The notes below the pieces were generated by a model. It ran no database searches. It saw only the letters and a program-made list of their open reading frames with translations, and was not told the DNA's origin. 64,000 nucleotides of DNA from Mesorhizobium huakuii (GTDB taxonomy: Bacteria > Pseudomonadota > Alphaproteobacteria > Rhizobiales > Rhizobiaceae), in assembly GCF_030160235.1 (NCBI RefSeq), contig NZ_BSNY01000030.1, positions 62,001 through 126,000 of the forward strand, read 5' to 3'. Both the position numbers and the translations under genes were made by a program. This document shows, in pieces, positions 9,246 through 18,206 of the stretch; positions within the stretch are counted from its first letter, which is position 1; every line of letters begins with the position of its first letter.

Positions 9246-10166
9246 TTAGATTGGGCCGCTCAGCGTGTTGCAGTCCGAAAGCTTGCCGCTCTTGTAGCCG
9301 CGCGCCAGCCAGGTCTGGCGCTGCTGCGAGGTGCCGTGGTTGAAGCTTTCCGGCACGACATAGCCCTGCATCTTCTTCTGCAGCGTGTCGTCGCCGATCT
9401 GCTTGGCGGCGTTCAGCGCGCTTTCGATGTCGCCCTGCTCCAATATGCCCTTCTGCGCGGTGTAATGCGCCCACACGCCGGCGAAGCAGTCGGCCTGCAA
9501 TTCGATGCGCACCGACAGCTGGTTGGCGTCGGCCTCGCTCATGCCTTGCCGCATCTGGTTGAACTTGGACATGATGCCGGTGAGGTTCTGCACGTGGTGA
9601 CCGACCTCATGCGCGACGACATAGGCCCGCGCGAACTCGCCCGAGGCACCGAATTGCTGGTCGAGCTGCTGGAAGAAGGTCATGTCGAGATAGACCTTGT
9701 GATCGCCTGGACAATAGAACGGTCCGGCAGCCGCCGAGGCAAAGCCGCAGGCCGAGCGGACCTGGCCGGAAAACAGCACCAGCTTCGGGTCTTCATAGGT
9801 CAGGCCTTGCGACTTGAAGATGCCGGTCCATGTGTCTTCCGTCTCGGCCAGCACGGTCGCGACGAACTGCTTCATCTCGTCATTTGCGGGTGCCGTACCG
9901 CTGCCCTGGCCGCCGCTATTGTCTGATATCTGGCCGCCGCCACCCGGCAGCAGGCCGCCGTCGCCACCGCCCAGGATCGCCGAGGGATCGAAGCCGAAAT
10001 ACCATCCGGCGATCACCACTAGGATGACGAGGAGGATGCTGCCGCCGCCACCGGTCCGGCCGCCGATAGGAATTTGGAACCCGCCGCCGCCGCCGATCCC
10101 ACCACCGCCGCTGTCGCTGCGGTCGTCCTCGATATTGTCACTCTGACGACGGCCTCTCCAGAGCAT
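9246..10166 (-). CDS. Neutral zinc metallopeptidase (YpfJ family)
   Basis: 306 residues from the ATG at 10166, which has GGGGAG six bases upstream; an upstream start at 10205 lacks this. The order is a Gly-rich cytoplasmic head (SGGGGIGGGGGFQIPIGG), one membrane helix (about residues 40-60, ILLVILVVIAGWYFGF), a Gly/Ser linker, and the zinc peptidase domain with HEVGHH as metal and catalytic motif and ELQADCFAG supplying the third ligand. The C-terminal part RQTWLARGYKSG is typical of the family. It is an inner-membrane protein with the protease domain outside. Substrates are not known. Confidence 0.9.
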   Translation of the reverse strand: MLWRGRRQSDNIEDDRSDSGGGGIGGGGGFQIPIGGRTGGGGSILLVILVVIAGWYFGFDPSAILGGGDGGLLPGGGGQISDNSGGQGSGTAPANDEMKQFVATVLAETEDTWTGIFKSQGLTYEDPKLVLFSGQVRSACGFASAAAGPFYCPGDHKVYLDMTFFQQLDQQFGASGEFARAYVVAHEVGHHVQNLTGIMSKFNQMRQGMSEADANQLSVRIELQADCFAGVWAHYTAQKGILEQGDIESALNAAKQIGDDTLQKKMQGYVVPESFNHGTSQQRQTWLARGYKSGKLSDCNTLSGPI

Positions 10167-10346
10167 GGCAACTCCCCGTAATGAACTTCCTCGTTGCTCC
10201 GGCAAGGCCGGCTCAACCCAACAAACAATTATCCCAATGGTTGCGCCAAGTCACAGTGTTTTTCGATGCCGGTACCACGTGGACATCGCTCTGGCCCCGC
10301 GCGCTTAAGGTCTGTAGCATCGTCCCCATGGGGGGATGAGCGAGAC

Positions 10347-12416
10347 TTGAAGACGATCGGCCAATTCCTGTCGCTGCTTGCATCGCTGCTTTGCCTTGGT
10401 CTCACAGGCGCCGGCGCGGTGACGCTCGATTCCAGCGTCGCCGTCACCGACCCCGCCACCTTGCAGGCGCTGGAGCGCGGCGGCCTGTCGATCAGCCGCC
10501 TGCTCGGCCCGGCACTCGGCCTCACCCGTGACGTCGACAATCACGGCCTGTTTTCCGTGCCGGCGCTGGCCACGGTGCGTGACACGGTCAAGCAGGAGAT
10601 ATCGGACGAGCCGAAGACCAGCCCCGATCCCTATGTCGCCGCCATGGCCAGATCGAACGACACCAGCCAGAAATTCAATCCGAAATACATCGACGACGAC
10701 GGCTCGACGCTGGACCTGACCGGCGTCGTCAACCGCATGGATCGCGGCTATCTCGGCCACACCGAATGCGGCGAGATCAGGCTGATCTACCGCTTCCACT
10801 ATTCGGTCGCCGAAAAGCCGGCCAAGGGCAAGGTGGCGCAGCGCATCTCCTCGCGCCTGCCGCTGACCATGAGCCTGGTGTTCAACGCCAAGCCAAGGCG
10901 GGCGCAGGCGCGCGCCTCGAAGGATCTGCCTGCCGCCACCGACGTATCCTGCGCCGACGTCGCCCAGCGCTGGCTGGCCGCCGGCCAGAAGGACCTGCCG
11001 CCCGAGCAATTGGCCGCGTGGCTGCGCTCCGACGAAGGCCCGCTGTCCGGCGCCATGCTCAATTCCTCGCAGATCATGCGGCTCGAACTCAACATGCAGG
11101 TGCTGCGCCTGTCGGCCTCGACGCGGCGCGATTTCGGCGGCCATGCCGAATATCTCCTGAAAATCTTCAAATGGGATCCGTCGACCTCGAGCTTTTATGA
11201 ATCGAAGATGGAGAACCAGATCGACCGGGCGACGGTGCAGGCCGACAGGCCGTCCTTCGCCAAATGGCTGCTCACTGATCGCAACATCTACGATCTCGAC
11301 CATGGCCGGCTGGTCATCGACGAAAAATTCCTGGCCAAGAGCGCCGTTTCCGTCGCACCCGGCGGCCTGAGCCGCTCGCAGAACAACATCGCCCATGGGC
11401 TGGTCGACGACGCCGATATCGACAAGGCGCTGAAGGACTATGTCGCCAGGGGCAACACGCTCGCCACGATCAAGTCGGTCGCAGGCTTCAATTTGCGGCT
11501 GAACGAAATGAGCTGCACCGGCTGCCATCAGACGCACGGCATTGCCGGTTTCCACTACACCGGCGCCGATCCGGCCAGCGAACCGCGCCGCAACGCCGTC
11601 TTCGTACCGGGCTCGGCGGTGTTCTTCGCCGACCTGCCGCGCCGCCGCGCCATCGTCGAGCAGTTCGCCGCCGGCGGCCACCCGGATTTCACGCGCGGCT
11701 TTGCCGCCCGGCCGGACCAGAAATATGCCGAGGCGCTGAAGGGCACCGACCTCTACAATGGCTGGGGCTCGATCTGTTATCGCGGTGACGACGCAAGCTT
11801 CAAGGACTGGACCTGCGGCGCCGGCCTGCGCTGCGCCGGCGTCCACGAAAGCGCCATCCATCCTGGCTTCGGCACCTGCGTCAGCGAGAAGGGCACGGCG
11901 GTCGGCGACCCCGTCGAATTCGGCGAGATCAAAATGTCGACATGGGGCAACGACCAGTATTGCCGCCTGTCGCCGGCCACCGCCAAGGCCTGCGCCATCG
12001 ACCCGGCTCGTGACAAGAAGCCGGTGGTCAAGCTCGCCGGCTACGGTGCCGCGCGCCAGCGCTACGACAATCCCGAGCAGAAGACCGGCGGCTTTCCCGG
12101 CGGCATGCTGCGCAAGGCGAGCTGCGACAAGCTTCCCGGCGAGGCGACATGCGGCCGTCTGGCCAAGACCGGCTTCAACGACTGCATCGCTTCAGGCAAG
12201 GACCACAAATTCTGCACCAGGGAGTTCACCAAGACCGCCGGCCTGCGCGCCTGCGACAAGGCGCATCCCTGCCGCGAGGACTATATCTGCACCGCCGGCT
12301 ATGACGACCTGCCCCAGGCCAAGCCTGGCGAAGGCACCTGCATCCCGCCCTATTTCATCTTCCAGTTCCGTGTCGACGGCCACCCCAGAAGCTGGGTGCA
12401 GGACGTCAGGGAATGA
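10347..12416 (+). CDS. Large secreted Cys-rich protein with one CXXCH heme-c motif, function unknown
   Basis: 689 residues if translation starts at TTG 10347 (GGGGGA about 10 bases upstream), which gives a good signal peptide (IGQFLSLLASLLCLGLTGAGA). The product is predicted to be periplasmic or secreted. A single CTGCH at residues 390-394 would bind one heme c. The C-terminal 200 residues hold many Cys in a spaced pattern (DWTCGAGLRCAG, CDKLPGEATCGRL, ACDKAHPCREDYICT), suggesting a disulfide-bonded domain. I do not recognise the family. No cytochrome maturation or partner oxidoreductase gene is adjacent. The start is the least certain part; reading further upstream adds residues that do not resemble a signal peptide. 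Confidence 0.7.
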   Translation: MKTIGQFLSLLASLLCLGLTGAGAVTLDSSVAVTDPATLQALERGGLSISRLLGPALGLTRDVDNHGLFSVPALATVRDTVKQEISDEPKTSPDPYVAAMARSNDTSQKFNPKYIDDDGSTLDLTGVVNRMDRGYLGHTECGEIRLIYRFHYSVAEKPAKGKVAQRISSRLPLTMSLVFNAKPRRAQARASKDLPAATDVSCADVAQRWLAAGQKDLPPEQLAAWLRSDEGPLSGAMLNSSQIMRLELNMQVLRLSASTRRDFGGHAEYLLKIFKWDPSTSSFYESKMENQIDRATVQADRPSFAKWLLTDRNIYDLDHGRLVIDEKFLAKSAVSVAPGGLSRSQNNIAHGLVDDADIDKALKDYVARGNTLATIKSVAGFNLRLNEMSCTGCHQTHGIAGFHYTGADPASEPRRNAVFVPGSAVFFADLPRRRAIVEQFAAGGHPDFTRGFAARPDQKYAEALKGTDLYNGWGSICYRGDDASFKDWTCGAGLRCAGVHESAIHPGFGTCVSEKGTAVGDPVEFGEIKMSTWGNDQYCRLSPATAKACAIDPARDKKPVVKLAGYGAARQRYDNPEQKTGGFPGGMLRKASCDKLPGEATCGRLAKTGFNDCIASGKDHKFCTREFTKTAGLRACDKAHPCREDYICTAGYDDLPQAKPGEGTCIPPYFIFQFRVDGHPRSWVQDVRE

Positions 12417-12538
12417 AAGAACGGTTTGCCGCAGACAAATTGAAAGGTCCGGTGGGCCTTTCAAAGGCCCCAAGCCATTGCGGAGGGCAACCGGCCGTCG
12501 AACAGACAGGTTCCGCCCGCCGCCGATGTCGGTCCGCC

Positions 12539-12727
12539 TCAGCTTTTCTGCTTGGCGCCGGCACTCTTGCCGTCGGAGCTTTTCGAACGCTCCTCGAAAC
12601 GCGCCGCACCCTTCTTCAGGGGATGGCCGGTCTCGGCCTCGGTCTTGCGCTCGTCCTTCGCCGCCGCCTGCCTCAATCCCTTGGCGGCCTGCTTGCCCTT
12701 CGCGGTCGGTGCCTGTTCAACGCCCAT
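12539..12727 (-). CDS. Small basic hydrophilic protein, function unknown
   Basis: 62 residues from an ATG at 12727 preceded by an excellent GGGAGGAAG ribosome site. The sequence is rich in Lys, Ala, Glu and Gln (KGKQAAKGLRQAAAKDERKTEAE) with no hydrophobic segment and no Cys, so it is likely disordered or helical and cytoplasmic. Its position next to mntR and the strong ribosome site support a real gene. I do not recognise the family and assign no function. Confidence 0.55.
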   Translation of the reverse strand: MGVEQAPTAKGKQAAKGLRQAAAKDERKTEAETGHPLKKGAARFEERSKSSDGKSAGAKQKS

Positions 12728-12813
12728 TGCTTCCTCCCTTGGCGCGATATCGCGCACTGTCAGGAGCAACGTGCGTAAGGGGCTGCGGTTCCGGCGGTCT
12801 TTCCGAGAGCGCC

Positions 12814-13266
12814 TTAGCGTGGCGCCGTCATCGCCTTGCGGAACGCTTCCAGCGTCTCGGCGCTGACATGGTGCTCGATGCCCTCGGCATCGATGCGCGC
12901 CGTCTCGGCGCTGACGCCGAGCGAACGCAGGAAGGCTTCCACCGTCTGATGGCGGATGCGGCTTTCCTCCGCCACCTTGCGGCCGGCCTCGGTCAGGAAC
13001 ACGCCGCGATAGGGTTTTCTCGACACCAGCCCGTCGGCGCAGAGCCGCGTCAGCATCTTGGCCACCGTCGGCTGCGCGACGCCGAGACGCGCGGCGATGT
13101 CGACCTGGCGCGCCTCGTTGCCGTCCTCGATCAAATCGGCGATCAGCTCGACATAGTCCTCGACCAGCGCGCTGCGGCGCGCCTGGCGCTGTTGCCGAAA
13201 CCCTTCCGAATGGACATCGGCATCGGGCAATGGCTCACGCGGGACAGGTCTGTTCTTCAGCGCCAA
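12814..13266 (-). CDS. mntR: Manganese-responsive transcriptional regulator MntR
   Basis: 150 residues, matching the DtxR/MntR family. A winged helix (residues about 35-95: [55 protein letters not shown]) is followed by the metal-binding dimerisation helices ([29 protein letters not shown]). With Mn(II) bound it should repress the divergent mntH gene that begins 230 bases away. As in other proteobacterial MntR proteins there is no C-terminal SH3 domain. Confidence 0.92.
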   Translation of the reverse strand: MALKNRPVPREPLPDADVHSEGFRQQRQARRSALVEDYVELIADLIEDGNEARQVDIAARLGVAQPTVAKMLTRLCADGLVSRKPYRGVFLTEAGRKVAEESRIRHQTVEAFLRSLGVSAETARIDAEGIEHHVSAETLEAFRKAMTAPR

Positions 13267-13424
13267 TGCGCGCTCCTCCTCGGGAGTTTAGCCATTCCTG
13301 CTTTATAGCACGGGCTCTGATTCTTCAGGCCGTTTATTTGCATTCCCCCACAGGCGCAACCGGCGTTTCCAATCGCCGCTTCGCAAACCGGCCGAGCGCC
13401 CGGCAAAAGCACAAACAATGAAAT

Positions 13425-13463
13425 ATAGCCTATTGCATAATGTTGAGCCATGGCATAGCTTAT
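13425..13463 (+). promoter_or_regulatory. Twin ATAGCYTAT boxes upstream of mntH
   Basis: ATAGCCTAT at 13425-13433 and ATAGCTTAT at 13455-13463 lie exactly 30 bases apart in the same orientation, in an AT-rich patch between mntR and mntH, 34-72 bases before the mntH start. They are plausible MntR operators. Assignment to MntR is inferred from position only. Confidence 0.45.
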
Positions 13464-13496
13464 GGACATCGCCCGGAAGTCTCGGAAAGCCTTTTC

Positions 13497-14861
13497 ATGT
13501 CAGACGCAGAAGCCACAGCCCCTCGATCCTCATGGCGGTTCGCCGGACGGGACGAGGACGACCAGCCGAGCCTGCGCGAAGTCAATTCCACCATCGCCGT
13601 GCCGAGTTCAGGCGTCTGGTTCCGCCGGCTGTTTGCCTTCATGGGGCCGGGCTACATGGTTTCGGTCGGCTATATGGACCCGGGCAACTGGGCGACCGAC
13701 CTCGCCGGCGGCGCCCAGTTCGGCTACACGCTTCTGTTCGTCATCATGTTGTCCAACCTGATGGCGATCCTGCTTCAGGCACTGGCCGCCCGGCTTGGCA
13801 TCGCCACCGGCCGCGATCTCGCCCAGGCCTGCCGCGCCTACTATCCGCGCCCGGTCAATTTCGTGCTGTGGATCGCCTGCGAACTCGCCATCATCGCCTG
13901 TGACCTCGCCGAAGTCATCGGCACCGCGATCGCCTTGCAGCTTCTGTTCGGCATTCCGCTGATCGGCGGCGCGATCCTCACCGCGCTCGACGCCTTCCTC
14001 GTTCTGCTGTTGATGAACAAGGGGTTCCGCTATCTCGAAGCCTTCGTCATCGCGCTTTTGATCATCATCTTCAGCTGCTTTGCCATCCAGATCTTCGTCG
14101 CCGCCCCGCCGGCCGGCACGATCCTGCATTCGATGTTCGTGCCGTCCTCGGAGATCGTCACCAACCCGGCGATGCTCTACATCGCCATCGGCATCATTGG
14201 CGCGACGGTCATGCCGCACAATCTCTATCTGCACTCCTCGATCGTGCAGACCCGTGCCTATGAGCGCACCGAAAAGGGCAAGCGCGACGCCATCAAATGG
14301 GCGACGACGGACTCCACCATCGCCCTGATGCTGGCTCTGTTCGTCAACGCCGCCATCCTGATCGTCTCGGCCGTCGCCTTCCACAACACCGGCCACCAGG
14401 ATGTCGCCGAGATCGACCAGGCTTTCGAGCTGCTTTCACCGCTGCTGGGCCTCGGCATCGCCTCGATCCTGTTCGCCGTGGCCCTGCTCGCCTCCGGCCT
14501 GAATTCGACGGTGACGGCGACGCTTGCCGGCCAGATCGTCATGGAAGGGTTCCTGCGCCTGCGCATCCCCAACTGGGCGCGCCGGCTTCTGACGCGCGGC
14601 CTCGCCATCATTCCAGTGGTGGTCGTCACCGCGCTCTATGGCGAGAAAGGCACCGGCCAGCTGCTGGTGTTCAGCCAGGTGATCCTGTCGATGCAACTAC
14701 CCTTCGCGGTGGTGCCGCTGGTGCAGTTCGTCTCCGACAAGAAGAAGATGGGCAACCTCGCCATTCCGCGCGGCGTGGCCGCACTCGCCTGGGTGGTCGC
14801 GGCGATCATCCTGGTGCTCAATTTCAAGCTGCTCTACGATACGATGTTCGGGGTCGGCTGA
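13497..14861 (+). CDS. mntH: Nramp-family divalent metal transporter MntH
   Basis: 454 residues from ATG 13497 with 11 predicted membrane helices. Helix 1 carries the metal-binding DPGNW motif ([16 protein letters not shown]), and helix 6 has [14 protein letters not shown] with the MPH motif, both diagnostic of Nramp proton-coupled Mn(II)/Fe(II) importers of the inner membrane. It should bring manganese into the cell for superoxide dismutase and related enzymes, which matters in oxidative stress and, in rhizobia, in the host. It is divergent from mntR and probably repressed by it. Confidence 0.96.
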   Translation: MSDAEATAPRSSWRFAGRDEDDQPSLREVNSTIAVPSSGVWFRRLFAFMGPGYMVSVGYMDPGNWATDLAGGAQFGYTLLFVIMLSNLMAILLQALAARLGIATGRDLAQACRAYYPRPVNFVLWIACELAIIACDLAEVIGTAIALQLLFGIPLIGGAILTALDAFLVLLLMNKGFRYLEAFVIALLIIIFSCFAIQIFVAAPPAGTILHSMFVPSSEIVTNPAMLYIAIGIIGATVMPHNLYLHSSIVQTRAYERTEKGKRDAIKWATTDSTIALMLALFVNAAILIVSAVAFHNTGHQDVAEIDQAFELLSPLLGLGIASILFAVALLASGLNSTVTATLAGQIVMEGFLRLRIPNWARRLLTRGLAIIPVVVVTALYGEKGTGQLLVFSQVILSMQLPFAVVPLVQFVSDKKKMGNLAIPRGVAALAWVVAAIILVLNFKLLYDTMFGVG

Positions 14862-14917
14862 GGTTTCGACCGAGCCGTCGCGACAAGCCGCCAAATCGCG
14901 CTATCTTTCCTCGCGTC

Positions 14918-15760
14918 ATGAGCAACATCGAGGACATCAGGAAATTCTACGCCCGGCTGATGGCGGCCAACGCCGCCTCATCGGATCCACGCCTGGAGGA
15001 GGTCTTCGCCACTGTTCCGCGCGAAGCCTTTCTTGGCCCGGGACCCTGGACGATCGTCGCCGGCAGCGGCAAGGTCACGACGCCGAGCGCCGATCCGGCG
15101 CACGTCTACCAGAACGTGCTGGTGGCGCTCGATGCCGACAAGGGCATCAACAATGGCGAACCTTTCCTGCACGCCATGTGGATCGGAAGGCTGGCGCCGA
15201 AACCCGGCGAAGTCGTCGCTCATATCGGCGCCGGCACCGGCTACTATTCCGCCGTGCTGGCCAGGCTGGTTTCACCTGGCGGCACTGTCACCGCCTTCGA
15301 GCTCGACGGCAGGCTGGCCGACCTGGCACGCAAGAATCTCGAAATCTATAGCAATGCGACGGTCGTCCACGGCGACGCCGTGACCACGCCCTTGCCGCCG
15401 TCCGACATCATCTATGTCAATGCCGGCGTCGTCGCCCCTCCGGTCGGATGGCTGAAGGCGCTGCGTCCCGGCGGCCGCATGATCTTCCCCTGGCGCCCGT
15501 CCGAACGCGTCCCGCTGGCGGTGATGGTGACCCGCACCGGAAAAGGCCTTGCCTGCGATCCCTTCATGCGCTCCTGGTTCATCCCTTGCTTCGGTGCCTC
15601 GATCGCGGATCTTGCGGCGAAGATCCCGACCCGCGAGCAGGCAATGCGCAGCCGCTCGATCTGGCTGACGCAGGACAAGGCGCCGGACCGCACCGCCACG
15701 GCCATCTTCGGCGACGTCTGGTTCTCGACGAAGGACGTCCGCGCCAAACCCGGCAACTGA
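14918..15760 (+). CDS. Protein-L-isoaspartate O-methyltransferase family protein
   Basis: 280 residues from ATG 14918, which fits the N-terminal helical segment; reading upstream runs into the 3' end of mntH in another frame. The AdoMet-binding motif I VAHIGAGTGYYSAVLARL and motif II TAFELDGRLA are present, together with the PCMT-like DPAHVYQNVLVALD region. True repair enzymes are usually 210-220 residues and have a characteristic active-site Thr/Ser loop, so this longer protein is better seen as a PIMT-like methyltransferase with unknown substrate. It starts 56 bases after mntH and could be co-transcribed. Confidence 0.75.
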   Translation: MSNIEDIRKFYARLMAANAASSDPRLEEVFATVPREAFLGPGPWTIVAGSGKVTTPSADPAHVYQNVLVALDADKGINNGEPFLHAMWIGRLAPKPGEVVAHIGAGTGYYSAVLARLVSPGGTVTAFELDGRLADLARKNLEIYSNATVVHGDAVTTPLPPSDIIYVNAGVVAPPVGWLKALRPGGRMIFPWRPSERVPLAVMVTRTGKGLACDPFMRSWFIPCFGASIADLAAKIPTREQAMRSRSIWLTQDKAPDRTATAIFGDVWFSTKDVRAKPGN

Positions 15761-15877
15761 CGCGTCGACGCGCGGATTTGGCCAGAATTTCTAAGGCCCT
15801 GTCGGGATGGGCGCGGGCCAGCCGTCCTTGGGCCACAATCCGGCCGCGACGGCGTGGATGGAACAAGGGAGAGAACC

Positions 15878-16528
15878 ATGAGAAAGATCATCGCCGCCAC
15901 CTTCGTCAGCCTCGACGGCGTCATGCAGGCACCCGGTGGGCCGCAAGAGGATCCGGTCGGCGGCTTCAAGTTCGGCGGCTGGACCTTCCATTACTTTGAC
16001 GAGGTGGGCGGCGCGGCAATGGACGAGCTGTTCTCCAGGCCCTTCGCCTTGCTGCTCGGCCGCAGAACCTACGACATCTTCACTGCGTATTGGCCGTACC
16101 AGAAGGATCCGATCGCCGATGCCTTCAACCCCGCGACCAAATATGTGGCGACGCATCGGCCTGACACACTCACCTGGCAGAATACGCAATGGCTTGGGGA
16201 AGATATCGTCGCGGCGCTGCGTCGCCTCAGCCGGGAGGACGGACCCGACCTGCTCATCCAGGGATCGGCCGACCTGATCCAGACCTTGCTCGCCAACGGA
16301 CTGATCGACGAGATCCGGCTGATGATCTTCCCGCTGTTGCTGGGCAAGGGCAAGCGGCTGTTCGGCGATGACGCGATGCCGGCAGCGTTCAAGCTTGTGA
16401 AGTCGCAGACATCAGGCACCGGCGTCATCATCGCGACCTACGAACGATCAGGCGAAATCAAGGTCGGGTCTTTCGTCACGGGCGAACCTTCCGACGCCGA
16501 ACTCGAGCGGCGCAGGAACTGGAAGTAG
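15878..16528 (+). CDS. Dihydrofolate reductase-like (RibD C-terminal domain) protein
   Basis: 216 residues from ATG 15878 (GGGAGAGAACC just upstream). Markers of the YyaP/YwjB group are KIIAATFVSLDGVMQAPGGP at the N terminus, LLLGRRTYDIF, LLIQGSADLIQTLL and the C-terminal LIDEIRLMIFPLLLGKGKRLF. These proteins share the fold of DHFR and of the reductase domain of RibD and are thought to be NADPH-dependent reductases. The actual substrate is not known; housekeeping folA is not replaced by this group as far as I know. It is a monocistronic gene. Confidence 0.85.
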   Translation: MRKIIAATFVSLDGVMQAPGGPQEDPVGGFKFGGWTFHYFDEVGGAAMDELFSRPFALLLGRRTYDIFTAYWPYQKDPIADAFNPATKYVATHRPDTLTWQNTQWLGEDIVAALRRLSREDGPDLLIQGSADLIQTLLANGLIDEIRLMIFPLLLGKGKRLFGDDAMPAAFKLVKSQTSGTGVIIATYERSGEIKVGSFVTGEPSDAELERRRNWK

Positions 16529-16556
16529 TTTTGCAGGACTTGGGTTCTTCCAGGTC

Positions 16557-17426
16557 TCAAGCCGCCTGCGGCCATCGCGCCAGCCCATCCCTGATATGCC
16601 GCGCGAACTCCTGCGCGGCCGGGCCGACGCCGTGCCTGGGCAGATGCAAATTGATGGCAAAATTCGGCAGTGGCGGCAGCCCGACATCGAACGGCAGGAT
16701 GTCGAGATCGGCCGGCACGGTGGAGGCCAGCCAGGTGGTGACGGCGAGGTCGGAGCGCACCGTCGCCGTCGTGGCGTCGATGTTGCCGTTCTCGAACACC
16801 GTGCGCCATTCCAGCCCGTGCTCGTTGAGGGCTGACAGCACCACCGGGCGGAAGGCGCAGGTGTCGGCGACGATCGACACCGGCAGCGGCCGCTTGGCGC
16901 GGGCAGTACCGCCTCGGGCGCCAACCCAGACCAGCCGGTCGATGGCCAGGCATTCGCCCGATGTCGGGCCGACCCGTTCCTCGATCACCGCAAGGTCGAT
17001 GGTCCCGGCCGCCAGTGCTGACGCCAGTTCCGGCGATGACGCGCAGACCAGCGAGATCTCGACCTGCGGATAGGTTTCCGCATAGGCCTTCAGCACCGGC
17101 GCCAGCAAGGTGCCGATGAGGTCGTAGGGCACGCCGAGCCGTACCTGGCCGGCCACAGTCGAGCCCGCCATCTCGGCCCAGATCTCGTCGTTAAGGCTGA
17201 GCAGGCGCTTGGCCTTGTCGAACAGCCGCTCGCCCGACCGCGTCAGGCGCAGGCCGCGCCGGTCGCGCTCGAACAGGCTGCAGCCAAGCGTCTCCTCCAG
17301 CCTCTTGACCTGCTGGCTGATGGCGCCTTGCGTCAGGTGCAGCGCATTGGCGGCCGCCGTCATGCTGGCCTTGTCGGCGACGGTGACGAAGGTGCGCATC
17401 AGCGCCGTATCGAGATTGCGGATCAT
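16557..17426 (-). CDS. LysR-family regulator, divergent from a LysE exporter
   Basis: 289 residues from ATG 17426 (MIRNLDTALMRTFVTVADKA). The helix-turn-helix is canonical (ASMTAAANALHLTQGAISQQVKRLEETLGCSLFERD), and the effector domain begins near residue 90 (GQVRLGVPYDLIGTLLAPVLKAY). It lies back to back with the LysE-type gene at 17522 with a 95-base spacer, the arrangement of LysG/ArgP with LysE, so it probably activates the exporter in response to the transported compound. Homology is too general to name the ligand. Confidence 0.88.
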   Translation of the reverse strand: MIRNLDTALMRTFVTVADKASMTAAANALHLTQGAISQQVKRLEETLGCSLFERDRRGLRLTRSGERLFDKAKRLLSLNDEIWAEMAGSTVAGQVRLGVPYDLIGTLLAPVLKAYAETYPQVEISLVCASSPELASALAAGTIDLAVIEERVGPTSGECLAIDRLVWVGARGGTARAKRPLPVSIVADTCAFRPVVLSALNEHGLEWRTVFENGNIDATTATVRSDLAVTTWLASTVPADLDILPFDVGLPPLPNFAINLHLPRHGVGPAAQEFARHIRDGLARWPQAA

Positions 17427-17521
17427 GGCTACATTATATCCGCTAATGCCAATCATCGCAAACATTGCATTTACTGATGCCAAGTCAAGCCTACCATGGA
17501 GCCTCCGACAAAGGACGTCCC

Positions 17522-18121
17522 ATGCTCCAGCCGATCCTGCCGCTCATCCTGTTTGCCTTCGTGGCCACCGCCACGCCCGGCATCGCCACGACCTTGTCGA
17601 CCGCCTCGGGCGCGCAGTTCGGTTTTCGCCGTTCGATTCCGCTGATGGTCGGCAGCGCCGCCGGCCTCGCTACCGTGACGGCGGCAGCAGCCGCCGGGCT
17701 CGCGGGCCTGCTGCTTGCGGTGCCGTCGCTGCAACTGGCGATGAAGGTGATCGGCTCGCTCTATCTCCTGTGGCTGGCGCTTAAGATCGGCCGCGCCGGT
17801 CCGCCCAATCTCGACGTGACCATGGCCAGGCCAAACAGCTTCCTTGGCGGCGCCGGCATCCAGTGGATGAACCCCAAGGGTTGGGCGATGGGGCTGGGCG
17901 CGGCGGCCTCGTTCGCCGCACTGGCCGACGGGCCGGGACAACTCGCCTTGCTGCTCGGCTCGACCTTCGGCCTCACCGCCGCCATTTCGCTGTCCATCTG
18001 GTGCGTCGCCGGCATGGTGCTGGCCCGGCTGCTCAAGACTGAATGGCAATGGCGCGCGCTCAACATCGCGCTGGCGCTGGTGCTGGCAGCGTCGATCATC
18101 CCGATGTGGCGGTCGGCCTAG
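17522..18121 (+). CDS. LysE/RhtB-family amino-acid exporter
   Basis: 199 residues and six predicted membrane helices. The N-terminal LFAFVATATPGIATTL and the segment GIQWMNPKGWAMGLGA are typical of the LysE/RhtB family, whose members export amino acids or related metabolites across the inner membrane. The ATG at 17522 is chosen over one at 17465 because it begins the first hydrophobic helix. The divergent LysR gene is the likely regulator. The substrate cannot be read from the sequence. Confidence 0.88.
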   Translation: MLQPILPLILFAFVATATPGIATTLSTASGAQFGFRRSIPLMVGSAAGLATVTAAAAAGLAGLLLAVPSLQLAMKVIGSLYLLWLALKIGRAGPPNLDVTMARPNSFLGGAGIQWMNPKGWAMGLGAAASFAALADGPGQLALLLGSTFGLTAAISLSIWCVAGMVLARLLKTEWQWRALNIALALVLAASIIPMWRSA

Positions 18122-18174
18122 AGCACCCCACCTAAATCTGCGCGAATACCGCCGCTGCGAAGCAAAGGGGTGGA

Positions 18175-18201
18175 GGGCTGGTTCGCAAGGCGAACCAGCC
18201 C
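18175..18201. terminator. Bidirectional hairpin between convergent genes
   Basis: GGGCTGGTTCG (18175-18185) pairs perfectly with CGAACCAGCCC (18191-18201) around a five-base loop. It sits between the ends of the LysE-type gene (18121) and the SDR gene (18207). No T-run follows in either direction, so termination strength is uncertain. Confidence 0.45.
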
Positions 18202-18206
18202 CGGCC

